The notes: generated from the sequence alone by a model not told the origin. Shown: positions 24,500 through 36,674, counted from the first letter of the stretch. The stretch: DNA of 64,000 bases from Polytrichum commune (GCA_950295325.1 OX485805.1:7502501-7566500); one strand, 5' to 3'. Program-made: numbers and translations.

Positions 24500-24900
24500 T
24501 GTGAGGTATGTGGGTCTTAAATGGACACATTTCTCTCCACACTCAGTTCTTGTAGGATACGAAACATGCAATTGTTGCGAGGTGATAATCAAATCCAAAC
24601 ATGTGTTTGTAGTCACTTTCCATTAAGTTTTTGGAGCTCATATGAATATTCTATTCATTGTCAAGGTGAGGGTTGCCTGAATTATTAGATGATCGTATAC
24701 GTCCCCCAATTATTTCGACTATTGCGTCTAGAATGATAAATAGATTTGAGCACGTACTTCAATCTTTTTTCAACACATGGCTTTTGGTGTCCGTTCTTGG
24801 ATTCACACCCAACCATACACCACTCAAATATAGGTGACAATTTATTTGAGATCAAACATCGAATTTGGCACATCTACCTTAAGGTGGACTCGACATGCCC
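24500..24900 (+). repeat. Copy of the abundant C-tract repeat family
   Basis: Shows CTTGTAGGATACGAAACATG, TTGGAGCTCATATGAATATT, GATCGTATACGTCCCCCAAT, GTGTCCGTTCTTGGATTCAC and CACCACTCAAATATAGGTGA. It directly abuts an inverted copy. Confidence 0.7.
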
Positions 24901-24904
24901 AAAT

Positions 24905-25230
24905 CCAACATTGCAATAATGTGGACACATGTATTTGAGTGGGATGTCGTTAGTCGTGGATCTAAAACAAAGACCAAAATGACATGTGTTTAAAAGAGGT
25001 TGGACAATGTGCTCAAAAAATGCTAACTATTCTTGGTTCAACAATGAATATATAAGGGGGGGGGGGTTGTGATCACCTGGTAAGCATGAGAATCCTAACT
25101 TTGATAATGAATAAGGTATTCATATGAACTTCAAAAAAAGGTTGTGGGCAAGATTTGGATTTGCTATTCATCTTGCACTAATTATGTGCTTCATGCCCTA
25201 CAAGAAATGCATGCAAAGAGAAAAAAAATA
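24905..25230 (-). repeat. Inverted copy of the abundant C-tract repeat family
   Basis: Read on the minus strand it gives GAAGTTCATATGAATACC, a C tract (11 G at 25056-25066 on +), and GTCATTTTGGTCTTTGT. It forms a head-to-head pair with 24500-24900. Confidence 0.65.
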
Positions 25231-25359
25231 GATATTAATAATGTGCATCTCCCATTTGTGTTCACTCGCTTTAGGGACCAACATATTTGAGAATTTCCAC
25301 TTGCTATTCCATCAAGGTATATATGCATAATGTGGTTATCTATCTTATTTAGAACCCTA

Positions 25360-25690
25360 TATCATAGTGGTATGTGATTTGGGGTGGCTCCAAGAAAGGA
25401 TACCAAAAAGACATGTATGTTAAAAGAGATTGGATTGCGTGTTGAAGATATACTAACCATTCTAGATTCAATAGTCAACTTAATTGGGGGGGGGACATGT
25501 ATGACCACTTATTGAGCATGGGAATCTTCACTTTGGTGTTGTATAAAATATTTATGTGAGCTTCAAAAATTATGAGGTAAATGGCTACAACCTTGGTTCG
25601 GATTTGCTAACCATCTCATACTAACTTAATCGCTTGTTTCACATCTTAGGAGAAGTGGGCTAATCGGGAAAAGTAACCATTTAAGACCTA
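25360..25690 (-). repeat. Inverted copy of the abundant C-tract repeat family
   Basis: Minus strand reads TTTGAAGCTCACATAAATAT, GTGAAGATTCCCATGCTCA, GTCCCCCCCCAATTAAGTTG and GGTATCCTTTCTTGGAGCCA, in family order. Confidence 0.65.
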
Positions 25691-25699
25691 TCAGGCTTA

Positions 25700-27150
25700 T
25701 GTTGCACCCTTCGCCTCCACCCCTTCCCACTTCCATTCCCCATCAATTTTTGTGGTGGAAATTATCGATTGGTCAAGTTTGACGGTTTAAATATAGACGA
25801 GAATCCGGTGTGGGCTTCACGATCTTTATGATGGATAACCATTTGACAAATTCAACCTCTTTTGATGGATAGCCGTGTGAGGGGATTTTTAAAATAATAA
25901 CAAGAAGAAGAAATCAATAAAATATTACAAGAATACACCACCTAGGATGTCCTCTACGATATTTTCTCATTAAATCCTCTTTAACTCCATCTCAATGTCG
26001 TGATTCTTGCATACTCACTTGATTAGGTGCACTTAATACAAACTTTAACAAGAAAATTAACATAATTGATGAACTAGGATCAAATGAACAAGTCTCGAAA
26101 GGAGCTCTTTCTTGTGAACCCGTCAATCTAAGACCAATACATGCATAATTCTCCACAAAATCACAAACATAGTTGATTACTTTATATCCTTCATGTTCAT
26201 CTTGCACACCCAGACGCACATCGAAGCATCAAGTGTGTTCTAATATGATTCACATCACAAAGAACTTGTATTTTATTACGTTTTGACTTCCATCCCCTCT
26301 TGCAAGTTGATGTGCTTGAAATAATTATCATTATTAAATTATTAAAAAAAACTTAAATTTTGGTCATGTGTACTTAAAATTAACCTTGTGATAAGGAATG
26401 ATTGTTTCTAGTATCCCAAGTGAAGTCTTATTGAACCACATGCTTGTCAACGGTAATTGATGCACAAATGTACATCCATCCATCCACACAAAAAAATTGT
26501 TCCCTATAAGATTTGGCTTCATTAATCTCAATTGAGTCTCACTAGATTAATTTGGAGTCTTTGAACCTAAAGGCCATTTTTATAGATGTGATTAGTTACC
26601 GCAAGAGGAAAAGGATTTATGATTTATTGTATTCGTGGTCAACTTTCTCCATGGCCAAAGCTTCTCTTGTGTCATGTGTTATAGTGTAAAGAAGAGTTAG
26701 ACAAGGGTCTGAGATGTAGTGTTTTTAATATGATTAAATTATTACTCAAAAATAAAAATAAAAATAACTAACTACTTAAAAATGTCTATAGAATGGAGCT
26801 GGCCAAAAAAACGAATTTCTCTAACATGGTCACCCTTATTTTATGCTAAGACAACCTTTTTGAGTTTTGTCACCACAAAATCAAGATGACCACCAAACAT
26901 TATCTAGTTCTTGACACGTAGGATCAAAAAATTGGTCTCATGCATGTAAAAAAGTTATGAATATACACCAATTTTAAAGGTAAAGTCTGGTCTTATTTAT
27001 CAATCAATATCTTAAAAGTCTCACAATTGCCCGCATATGAGATAATTTGTAGGGGACTCAACTACTCTTCAGAAGACTTTGTAGCTCTTCATTTTTAGGA
27101 AACTCAAAAAACAAGGGGCCCACAAGAAGTTGATCTTGTAGTCAAGTTCA
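25700..27150. other. Intergenic DNA, nothing recognised
   Basis: AT-rich. The open frame at 26219-25992 (-) encodes 75 residues with no known similarity and is probably chance. Confidence 0.55.
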
Positions 27151-27154
27151 ACCT

Positions 27155-28430
27155 AAGGGTGAGTTTACATTAGGTTCCGAGTCCAAGAAACTTGGGGTCC
27201 AAAACTCCCCTTTGATGAACCTCATTTTTGTTTACTCAAGATTGGACTCAACCTTAGAATTTAGTTTCTCAAATTGGGTGGAGCATTATCTCGAGGTATA
27301 ACTAACAAGATTTGGTGGGAAAGTGGTGCCACATGTGAATAACTACACCTTTCATACCTATTTTTATGGTTTACCATTTGAGGTTACACTTTTGTGATTT
27401 TTATTACTAATAATATTATCTTCTACCAAATAGGTTATTTTCCTTCATGTACATATTATCTATTTATCTTATCCGGGTTTAAAATGGTACTATAGGTGAA
27501 AATTTGTAGTTAGATTTCACTCCAAATAGTAAACTATAGTAATAGGTGTGAAATGTCTAGCATTGAATGGTATTGTGAAATGAAGAGTTTTAATTTTGAA
27601 CACCTACATTCTAGAATTCATTCTACTAAATGATGAAATTAATTTTATCATTCCTTTCAAATATTCAAGATACATGTGCTAGACCAATGATTTGCAAATG
27701 ATATTGTTACCCTTGTATGTGCATGCGTGTATGTGTGTGTGAGTTTTCTAATAGAAAATGAAACTCTTCAACACTTTCAAAATTGGACCCAAGCGTGATG
27801 TTTGGTTTCTCAAACTAGGACCGTGTTTTTGAGTGGAGACCGCCAAGATTTGATGGGAAAGTGACAATCAAATTAGCATCACTTCATATATTTGGGCATA
27901 TCTTCAGACCCCGACCCTACTATAACCTCCTTGGGACAAAAAAAGTTGGTCTCAAATGATGGGGCCACTTGATTTCGGAGCACGGGGAGGTCACTTCATT
28001 GTAAAGTTGAACAACCACGTGCGAACACTTTACATGTAAAAAAAATATACTTTTTACATAAAGCATCACCAAAATGGGTAAAACTTTTATCAATTTTTTT
28101 TCATGAGTAGATATACATGGTACCTATTACGTAGTAAGAAATGGTAACTAAATTTGATGATTTCTTTTTATATAAAACATAGTGTTTCTAACTAGAATGA
28201 TGCATAATTGAACTAAAAAATTACTACAAAAAATCAAGATGACTAAATATATCAAAAATACATATAAAAGATACTATCAATGATTATGTATATGTAGAAA
28301 AAATATCATAAATTTTAAAATGATCTATGACATGTAATATAGAGGTAGCAAACTGGACAATGGAGTGACCTCCCCGTGTTTCGGAGTTTCCTTGGTCTTG
28401 GAACCTAGTGTGAACCCATCCTTTGAAACT
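27155..28430 (+). mobile_element. Terminal-inverted-repeat element carrying a nested hAT-like MITE
   Basis: Left end AAGGGTGAGTTTACATTAGG and right end read backwards AAAGGATGGGTTCACACTAG, continuing as GTTCC(A/G)AG(A/T)CCAAG. The MITE at 27981-28378 with its target duplication sits near the right end, so the host unit was about 870 bp before that insertion. A solo fragment of the same end is at 33505-33560. No coding capacity seen. Confidence 0.6.
27981..28378 (+). mobile_element. hAT-like MITE with perfect 8-bp target duplication (TTTCGGAG)
   Basis: 398 bp. Ends CACGGGGAGGTCACTTCATT and, read backwards, CACGGGGAGGTCACTCCAT. TTTCGGAG occurs at 27973-27980 and again at 28379-28386. The interior is AT-rich and non-coding and aligns over its full length with 29950-30358. 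The subterminal motif CACGTGCGAACA is present. Confidence 0.92.
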
Positions 28431-28620
28431 AACAAACTAAAGAGTGGGACCATGATGCATCCATTCCAAGTCTTGCTTGTTCTTTCTAACATGGAGGTGT
28501 GACGCACTCCAGGCCCCTCGCCTCCACTCAAAGTGGGCATGTCTTCTCTCGGTTCTCTATTCATTCTTGACATTGGCTTATTGTCCTTCTATCTCAAAAT
28601 CAAAACTATAAGGTCGACAC

Positions 28621-29436
28621 GCCCCTGGGGGGTGGACTCTTCATGCCACGTATGAACTAATGTGATTGTAAGAAGGGGTAATATTTAAGGCATTAGCGTA
28701 CACAATATACATAAGGGAGAGATATTATTTCCTCTAGTGTGTACATTTAAAAAGCGTCAAACGAGAATGGTTTTGTCTCATCTTTCTCTTAGTAAGCCAA
28801 AAGCTTTGCGGACCATAGAACCAATCCGGTGCATTTTGCTATTAAGAATGTTGAAGTAAAGGTAGACGTACAAAAGCCCCCCCCCCCCCCCCCCAAGGTT
28901 TAGAGAAATATTGACAATAGATGTGCCATCCTTTTCACATTCTCATCCATTGTTGGCATATGATAATAGTCCTCAATGACTACCTTGTCCATTCTTGTTG
29001 AGGTTTGCATTTCGGTTCTAGAATTTCACAAATTGAGGGTTCATGGATCGCTCATGGGCTCCCTAGAGTTTTGCTCTCTTGATTATGACTAAGTTATTGT
29101 GCTCTTGTCTTTGTTTGCTTGATGCAATATTTGAATTACATGTTCTGGATGAAAAAATGTTCAATGACTTTCTTATTGGAAAGTGAAAATGGTTTTTACA
29201 TGCAATAAATGATTATTTAATTCAAGATTTACATTTTGCATATGTAATGGAGACATTTATTACATTACATTGAAAAGCTTAGTACAAATCCATGAGTCCA
29301 TTTTGTAGCATGCCATTAGTACGTGTACACTTGTTTTTCTATGTAAACTTCTCGTATATAAGGGGCTTAATTTCATAGTGACCCACGCAAGTCATTTAGG
29401 TTTCCAATGAAGAGTCCACCCCCCCCCCCAAGGGTT
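28621..29436 (+). mobile_element. Non-autonomous element, about 815 bp, copy A
   Basis: Ends are inverted: CCCCTGGGGGGTGGACTCTT at the left, and GAAGAGTCCACC plus a C tract and AAGGG at the right. Full-length relatives are at 40693-41393 (+) and 60187-60905 (-), and a half copy is at 44321-44668. Shared interior blocks include AAGGGGTAATATTTAAGGCA, CATAAGGGAGAGAT and AACTTCTCGTATATA. An 18-C tract at 28877-28894 is internal. No transposase is encoded. Confidence 0.8.
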
Positions 29437-29564
29437 TCAAATACCAACCAATTACATGTTGACATCTTTTGATTTTCTTTATTGAATTGAAGAATATTCT
29501 ATAAATTCTTCTCAATGGAGCAATCTTTTTTTTGTGAAGTCTTGAATTAAAATATAGTCATTTC

Positions 29565-29606
29565 TCAAACTCAACCGGTTGATTTGTAACTAGCGGCCAA
29601 TTCTCC
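29565..29606 (-). repeat. Short fragment of a repeat with AACCGGTT and GCGGCC motifs
   Basis: Minus strand reads GGCCGCTAGTTACAAATCAA then CCGGTTGAGTTTGAGAAATG, matching 58306-58350 (+) and the right end of 62640-63000. Confidence 0.5.
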
Positions 29607-29949
29607 ATGTTAATGTGTGTGTGTGTGAGAGAGAGAGACAGAGAGAGAGATCTTCAATTTAATACCCCTATCTATGGTTTTTGGGTGGACACATAATGAG
29701 GTATTCAATCAAAGTTAGAGCTAAGAAATAGCAAGAGGTTTATGCAACACAAAAAATTAAGTTAAGAAAGTTAACACCATAAAATATGTATACAAGGACA
29801 AGAAACTTGGGAAAGCTAAGCCTCCAATATTTGTATGCATTAATATTTCAATACTTCATCCTAACTCTCTATAATCTCTTATATATGTATGTTCTTCTTT
29901 TGGGAGAAATTGGGGCTAGTTTCAAGTGAGCATCATGACATAGCTAGGG

Positions 29950-30358
29950 CACGGGGGGTGCACTTCATTGTCAAGTTGAACACCACGTGCGATAAAACAA
30001 AATCTACTTTTTACATAAAGCATCACCAAAATGGTTCAAAAGTTTATGATTTTTTTTTCATGAGTAGATATACATAGTATCTATTACATAGTAAAAATTG
30101 GTAACCAAATTTGATGATTTGTTTTTTTTATAAGACATACCGTTTCTAACTAGAATGACGCAACATTGAACTAAAAAAATTACTACAAAAATGAAGATGA
30201 CTAAAAATTTCAAAAAAATATACAAAAGATATTATCAATGGTTATGTGTATGTAGAAAAAATATCATAATTTTAAAAATTATCTATGGCATGTAATATAG
30301 GGTAGCAAACTTTTATCGCACGTGGTTATGAAATGTAAGGGGGTGTGATCCCCCCGTG
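29950..30358 (+). mobile_element. hAT-like MITE with perfect 8-bp target duplication (AGCTAGGG)
   Basis: 409 bp, the second copy of the 27981 element. Left end CACGGGGGGTGCACTTCATT, right end GGGGTGTGATCCCCCCGTG. AGCTAGGG lies at 29942-29949 and 30359-30366. CCACGTGCGATAAAA is subterminal at the left and TTTTATCGCACGTGG at the right. A 62-codon frame across the left end is chance. Confidence 0.92.
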
Positions 30359-30366
30359 AGCTAGGG

Positions 30367-31225
30367 GTGGATTACTCATGTGTTTTAATTGCAACCTTGA
30401 CTACAAAACTTATAAGGACCCAACTTTTCATATTGAGTGGAGTGTTTTTTCACCTCCGGGAGAGTCTTTGGAAGAATGCGCGCTTGGTTTTGTTTAAACA
30501 AAGATGGTTTTGTGTGAGCATCGGAACAATTTGGAGAACCATTTGCCATGGGAAAAATGATTATAGGGAGGGATGAAGACCTTAACATAAGCTAGGGATA
30601 ATCAACTTTAACATTTTGTGATATATTCATAGAACCTGCACTTTATTTTATTATGTTTCTACCAATGTCAAAGCAAATCATGCATACCACTAATCCAAGT
30701 GAACTCCAAAATCAAGCTAAATTACCCAAACGGGCAGGATTAAACACCCTCTACATTAATTAGTATGCGGTCACTTGATGCATACATTTTCTTTTTTTGG
30801 CACAAATTAAAAATTTAGTTGCAGAGAGAACCCAAAATACAACCAACCCGGTCGAAACAACGCGGTCCGAGTGGAAATCAAGAAATAATGCTCATATGAG
30901 GCCTATCCTTCCAAGTTCACTTGATGCATATCAAAACTTGATTGAAAGGCAATCCAATCTCAAAGCACTTTTCCAGTGAAACATGATGAGGAGACTTTTT
31001 GTTTTCAGCCTAAGATCGTGCATCATAGAATTATCCACATAAACATTCTTTCATAATTCACATACTCTCTGCTCAGTAACCTCACGATTGTAGAGTGTCT
31101 CCTACCTAAGTGTTCATTGGTATTGAATAAGTATTCTTGCATTAAATACACGTTCTAGTAAATTTCTCCACATCATCATAGTCTTACGCTTATTGACATC
31201 CAACCAAACCCGCCTAGAGGGAGGC
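30367..31225. other. Intergenic DNA, nothing recognised
   Basis: Overlapping open frames at 30367-30588 on both strands are short and match no family I know. A TTTGGCACAAATT phrase at about 30796 resembles the region next to the LINE 3' end at 41950. Confidence 0.5.
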
Positions 31226-31231
31226 TAAGGA

Positions 31232-31469
31232 TCCATGGTGTTCTATATATAAATTCATATGTTAGCAAGGTGAAAATGCAACAAGCTATTTTCTAGTTTG
31301 AAAAAAATTTATTTTTGGATTAATTATTTGACTTTGGAAATGGCATCACAGGCCCCAAGTTAGTCTAGTGGGATTCCGTTCGAATGAGTTGGCCCTCAAC
31401 CTTGTAGGGCACTTGTTTTTACTAGAGCTCCTTCATCCATGATGGATGAGTTTACATGGATGCCACAAA
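31232..31469 (+). mobile_element. MITE of the TTCATGGYGTCTACAT family, diverged copy
   Basis: Left end TCCATGGTGTTCTATATATA; right end ATGGATGAGTTTACATGGAT then GCCACAAA. The interior shares TTTGACTTTGGAAATGGCAT and GAGCTCCTTCATCCATGATG with 37732-37976. Ends have drifted. Confidence 0.6.
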
Positions 31470-31487
31470 CCCCAAGCCGTAGAGGGA

Positions 31488-31722
31488 GACAGTGAATTAT
31501 TGCCTATGAGCGTACTTCTCATCCATTCAGCATAAAACTCGTGGCAGATTTCTCTCAAATGACTCAGACTAGACTAATTTGGGGTTTTGAAGCTAAATTC
31601 TAATGTGAGATGTATTAAAAATAAGAACATATAGATTGCATACTATTTGAGAGCTTTTATGTTGGATGAATGAGAGATACACTCGTATGCAATAATTCCC
31701 TCTCTCCCCCCGAGAGAATCAA
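31488..31722 (+). mobile_element. MITE of the CTCATCCATYCAACAT family, copy 1
   Basis: Inverted ends of about 40 bp: GAATTATTGCCTATGAGCGT then ACTTCTCATCCATTCAGCAT at the left; ATGTTGGATGAATGAGAGAT then ACACTCGTATGCAATAATTC at the right. Relatives are at 32937-33172, 46957-47462 and 56366-56636. Confidence 0.75.
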
Positions 31723-32936
31723 TATTTTTCAAGGTGCCATATAAAGCTAACATTGGGTAATAATTTCAGTGCCTACCTCACCCTAAAGGAATTACAAGTT
31801 CTTACACCCAAAAATATAGTCCAATATTTTCTCATGATAAACATAGCACACTTAAGTTTGTCATTTGGGGAACTTACTATAGATTATCCAAGCATGTGAA
31901 TGTGGAGATGGTAATGTTGTAGGGAGTCCACTAACCAAAGTTTTCATCAAATAAACTCCTAAGGAACATGTTGATCACTCTTCAACCATCGTAGTTTGTT
32001 CAAAGAAAGAAGAAGAAAATGCATGTTCCATAATTCATTATATTGATTATGGTAAATATTGTGGGCATGTGTATAGTGTTGACTCACCCTTCGCAACCCA
32101 TAACATACACTTGTCATGCATGAAAAGTGTGTGCAACGTTAGTTACACTAGAATCTTCAACAACTCATTATATCTTCATTCGTTCACTCCTGACTATGGC
32201 CTGATGTGGTATCAATTGAGAATATGAATCTAAAGAGCACAAACCCACTTTGTAAGTCCATGGAGTAAGAAAGAAAATTTCTATATATTAATATAGTTTT
32301 ATTTTTATTTTTATATACCAGCATGAAGGACAAATGATCTTTGAATGGTCATTGCATCGGGATTGCATCCACTTGGCAAGCGATCGATTTGTACGTCGAA
32401 AGAACATGAGAGGATCTACAAAACAAAAATTGTTTTATTTGTCGAATATGAGCGTGATTTGAAGGAGATATCATCATTTGAAGTAGTTGGAGGAATTTCT
32501 TGAAGGCAGGTTGTGGTGACGATACCGCATGTAGTAGGCACCTTTGTTCACCTCAAACCTTCAAGAAGGGGAATTGATTTGTTAAATAAATAGTCGTACA
32601 TAGCACACCAAATTCTGAATCCAATGAAAATATTGTAGCCTTCAATGTGGACCTCCAACGTTATGTATATTGGGTTGATAAATAGTGTGCACCCACACTA
32701 CTATTCCCAATTATTTCAATGTGAACATCATCATGAACAGGGTGGCCCACAATATTTGAGAACATACTTGGTGTCACAAAACATTTGAGAAACCCACCAT
32801 GGACACATGTCATAACTAAATATAAAATATAATGGTGAAAACCACAATTCAACATCGCTAGAAAAAATGAACCATGAAACTCCTAGCAATATATCAATAG
32901 TGGAATGAAGATCTATCTACATGTTAAAAGAAAATT

Positions 32937-33172
32937 ATCACATACAAACGTATCTCCCATTCATCCGACATAAAAACCTTGAAATCGTATGCAAAAAAAA
33001 ACTTGAACAATTTTACTTCGTTTGGCACCAAATTAGCTAACTAAACAAACTAACCCAAACTAACCAAATCCAAGGTATTTAAAATGAATCACCAACACAC
33101 CTATCGGGGTTGAAGCATTTACGTTGGATAAATAACAAGTATGCTCGTATGCGAGAATTCCCCTCTTGCCAT
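32937..33172 (+). mobile_element. MITE of the CTCATCCATYCAACAT family, copy 2
   Basis: Left end ATTATCACATACAAACGTAT then CTCCCATTCATCCGACAT; right end ACGTTGGATAAATAACAAGT then ATGCTCGTATGCGAGAATTC. About 235 bp, non-coding. Confidence 0.7.
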
Positions 33173-33642
33173 TCTACGGTAAGCTAACTTAGTCATCATT
33201 AATTTTGAATGGCAAGTAAGTTAGCCCCGTGGTTAAAATCTATGAGATTTTTGGTGATGTACTTACTACAAGCACATGTACTTAAGCGAGACCATCATAT
33301 GTCGCCATTGTAGGCAAAATTAGAGTCTGACTTAGCCGGCTATATAAATGCTGACAAAATCTTGTACTTTGCAATAGGAGTACCTAAGAGAAGATTTGAT
33401 GACAAGCTTTTCCAAGATCTTCCCTCAAAGAGACTATCTTATGTACACTAGATTCTCCTTTTGGGTACTTAATTAACTTGCCAAATTAGAGCCACATTCA
33501 ATTAAGGTGGACGGTCTACACTAACGTCCAAGACCAAAGAAACTTCAAAATCGAGCAATCTTATTGGTGGAGAGAAAAAAATTGGACTCAAGGAGTGTAC
33601 AATGGGGTCCCGGATCAAAAATATGAAAAAGCAAATGACGCG

Positions 33643-33978
33643 ACTACACTAGATATGATATTTGGTGTTTGATACACTAAATACGAATGCATACACTAAA
33701 TACAAATGCATACACTAAATGTCAATAACCCTATGAAAGTAAGTAATCTTAAATGTAAATTCAAACATCAAATATCAACTATGGTAATATGTGGAAGTTA
33801 CATGTTTTAATTTAGTGTTAGTAAGGATCTGAAAAAAACGATAAAAGGAGAATTTTAGCATATCTTCTAGCTTATCTTCTAACACTAATTGTCAAGGAAT
33901 TGAAAATTAGTGTTGAGCAGGGTAGGGTGGTAACAACATTAAATATAATTAAACACTAAATATCATATTTAGTGTAGT
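33643..33978 (-). mobile_element. MITE, about 336 bp, second copy of the inverted pair
   Basis: Inverted relative of 16018-16345, with the same ends (ACTACACTAGATATGATATT and, at the right, AAATATCATATTTAGTGTAG). It carries a local 20-bp duplication, AATGCATACACTAAATAC, near its left side (33660-33720). Confidence 0.75.
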
Positions 33979-34915
33979 GTGGTATCACTTTCTCGTCACA
34001 TTTTGATGGTCCAAATAGAAATGAAATGAAATAACTGTTTCTAAATGAGAGAGACAGGCATATACGTTTGTCATAACCTATTATTCGACTCTCTCTTTCT
34101 CTCTCTCCCTCTCTCTAATAATCTACTTCTACACCACCTTTGAGAGGGGGTAGTAGCCCGTAGAACCAAGGCTCTTCATTCATATTTGTTCCTTTGGAAG
34201 CCGTCACCTAGATCTATATATCTATATATTACCATAAAAACAAATTTATAGTCCATTGAAGTGGCTAAAGCTTTTTTTTTAACCCCTTTTGTATCACAAA
34301 CTAGTATTTGATATGGTCTATTGGCATGATGCCAAGTTTCTCCAATCTTCATTTTATTGCAAGGACAAAGAGATTTCTCCCCACACATGTTGAAACTCTT
34401 TCAAGTGTAGAAATTGTTCTTCTCATACCGCTTCATGCCTTTCTAGGTATTTTGAAGAGGTTCCTTCAAAATACATGCAACTTGGTAATGACACACACAC
34501 GTGCGACTTGGCATGCTATTGTGTATGTATTATTCAAGTTTTGTTGATGTTTAAAATAGGATTTTCACTAAACCTTAGCACTTGGTTTTTGGACACCATA
34601 TGAGAACCAATATTTTTTCATGTTGTTGATTTTATGAATGCTCAAAAATAGGCCTAGGCTCTTCTTTCCATCTCCTTTTGAACCCTGTTCATTTCATGCA
34701 AGAATCTATAGGGGCAACTTATGGGTAAGAGTCAAAATAGGTTCATCGCTATTTCCACTCTAGGTTCCTCTAGGCGAGGTTCACGCCACCATATTCACCC
34801 TCCAAGTTTGCTTTAAAGGAGGCAAAGGCATAACAACCACAACTTCTCTTTGGGCTTTGGTTGTTGTAAATTTAGAGAAACCAAAACAAAAGGGCATTCT
34901 AATTGGACACACTAG

Positions 34916-35845
34916 CAGGGCATAAAATTGACACCCTGGGGGGTGTATTTTGCTTCCTAGAGTGTCCTAGGACACCCAAATCTCAAACAAGGTGTCCCCG
35001 AGGACACCCAAAAATCCTACAAGGGTGTCCTTTTTACACCCAAAAAAAATTCAGGGTGTCCCCTGTACTTGTAGGGCCTATCAGCGTATATGTTTGACAA
35101 AGTTTTTGCAAGTTTTTCTTTTTTGACACGCAAAAACTTGCACAAAAAAAAAATGCACGTCAATTGACACGCACATTCTAGAAATTGACACGTACTGTGA
35201 CTTGTGAAGAAAAAAATCACACGTCAATTGACACACTAGAAATTGAAATGCCATGTATTACTTGAGTACTATAAAGTGCAGCTCAAGTATCCGGAAAACA
35301 TAACCCATAATAGTAGGAGAACTTCCTACACTCACTCACATACTTAAGTTCAACTTTGCTCTTGCAATTTCCTTTGTAACCGGGAGCTAGGACGGTGAAT
35401 GGAGAGCGAGACTAACTAGGAACATGGCGAGGCAAATGTTTCTATCACCGTGGTGCCTCCACATCCTCCACTCAATATGAGTTTTACGGTGTAGTTTGGT
35501 ATTAGAGACTTTGGAAGCACAAATGAGAGTTGCAATGGCAAAAATCCCCATAGAGGCCATTGACTTTGAACAAGTATGGGTAAAGTGGTGTGCTATGAAA
35601 GGCCGCCGCTTGTAGGTTTGATTTGCATTGCAAGTTATGATATGTAGTGATTTTTTTGAGTTTTAATTGAAATTTTGAAATGACATTATATATTTTTCAA
35701 AATTGTACCTATTTTGACCAAAAAAAAATTTTAAGAGAAATTTATGAGGACACCCAAAAATTGGAGCAGGGTGTCCTTGGGACACCCAAAATTTGGGACA
35801 GGGTGTCCCCTGGAAATTTGGCTAGGGTGTCAAATTTATGGCCTG
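34916..35845 (+). mobile_element. 930-bp hAT-like element with GGGTGTCC subterminal arrays and 8-bp target duplication
   Basis: Left end CAGGGCATAAAATTGACACC, right end read backwards CAGGCCATAAATTTGACACC. CACACTAG flanks both sides (34908-34915, 35846-35853). The first about 145 bp and last about 105 bp are packed with GGGTGTCC/GGACACCC in both orientations, including the palindrome GTGTCCTAGGACAC. Such arrays are typical transposase-binding regions of hAT elements. The middle (35270-35640) lacks the motif and encodes no recognised protein, so the element is non-autonomous. Confidence 0.9.
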
Positions 35846-36379
35846 CACACTAGCGTAGAGGGTCTTTTACCCCAACCAACCTCTTTCAATACTTGAGAGT
35901 ACTTTATTCACAAAATGGCATGCTCTATATCAAAATCTTTATATGGTTGCATGGTTAATATTAACACACCGGAACTTATTCTCTTACACAACTTGGAAAT
36001 CTAATATTTTGTATATCTAGCGGTGGCGCCTCCTCCACTATAGTTTCAAGACCCCTCCGCAAAGTGCTTCACCCACACTTTTGAGTAGGAGTTGGAGGGA
36101 GATTATGTGGTGGTGGAGATGCATCTACGAATAGTTACCATAGTTCTTACATGCAATACACTTATCCGTAAAGTCTCTCAAAAAGCAACCGAATTAGGAG
36201 TTTGGATCCTTCTATGAGAAAAATTAGTTAGACCATCTTGTGTTGGATCCTAATATTGAAAGTGAGGTGCAACTCCTTGGACTTCCATTTTCAATCTCCA
36301 AAACTTTGAGAGAACTTTAGAATTTTTGCACATAGACCCTATCACCTTGATCCCCATACCACACTAAGGTAGATGGGCT

Positions 36380-36670
36380 TTAGTGGTTACTTTTCTTTTA
36401 CTAGCCTCTTCTCCTAGAAGAGCACTGAACACGCAATTTGTACAAGATGGTTAGCAAATCCAAATCGAGGCCGTAGCCCTCATGTAGCCATTTTCCTCAT
36501 AAATAATGGAGCTCATACGAATATCTTTTTCCATTACCAAAGTGAAGATTCTCGTGCTCGTGTTACAATGGTCATATAGGTCCCCTCAATCAATTCAACT
36601 ATTGAGCCTAGCATGAGCATGTGAATCTAAGAACGGACACCAGAAACATCCTTCAAGCTCTAATGTAAAG
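36380..36670 (+). repeat. Copy of the abundant C-tract repeat family
   Basis: Contains ACACGCAATTTGTACAAGAT, ATGGAGCTCATACGAATATC, GTGAAGATTCTCGTGCTCGT, GGTCATATAGGTCCCCTCAA and GAACGGACACCAGAAAC. It ends at a GTAAAGTGGCCC that resembles the GGCC-type terminus at 21790. Confidence 0.6.
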
Positions 36671-36674
36671 TGGC

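Noticed and set aside
34000-34400. Candidate gene near the CT-rich run at 34088-34118
   Set aside because: Frames are short, with no splice-consistent continuation and no similarity.
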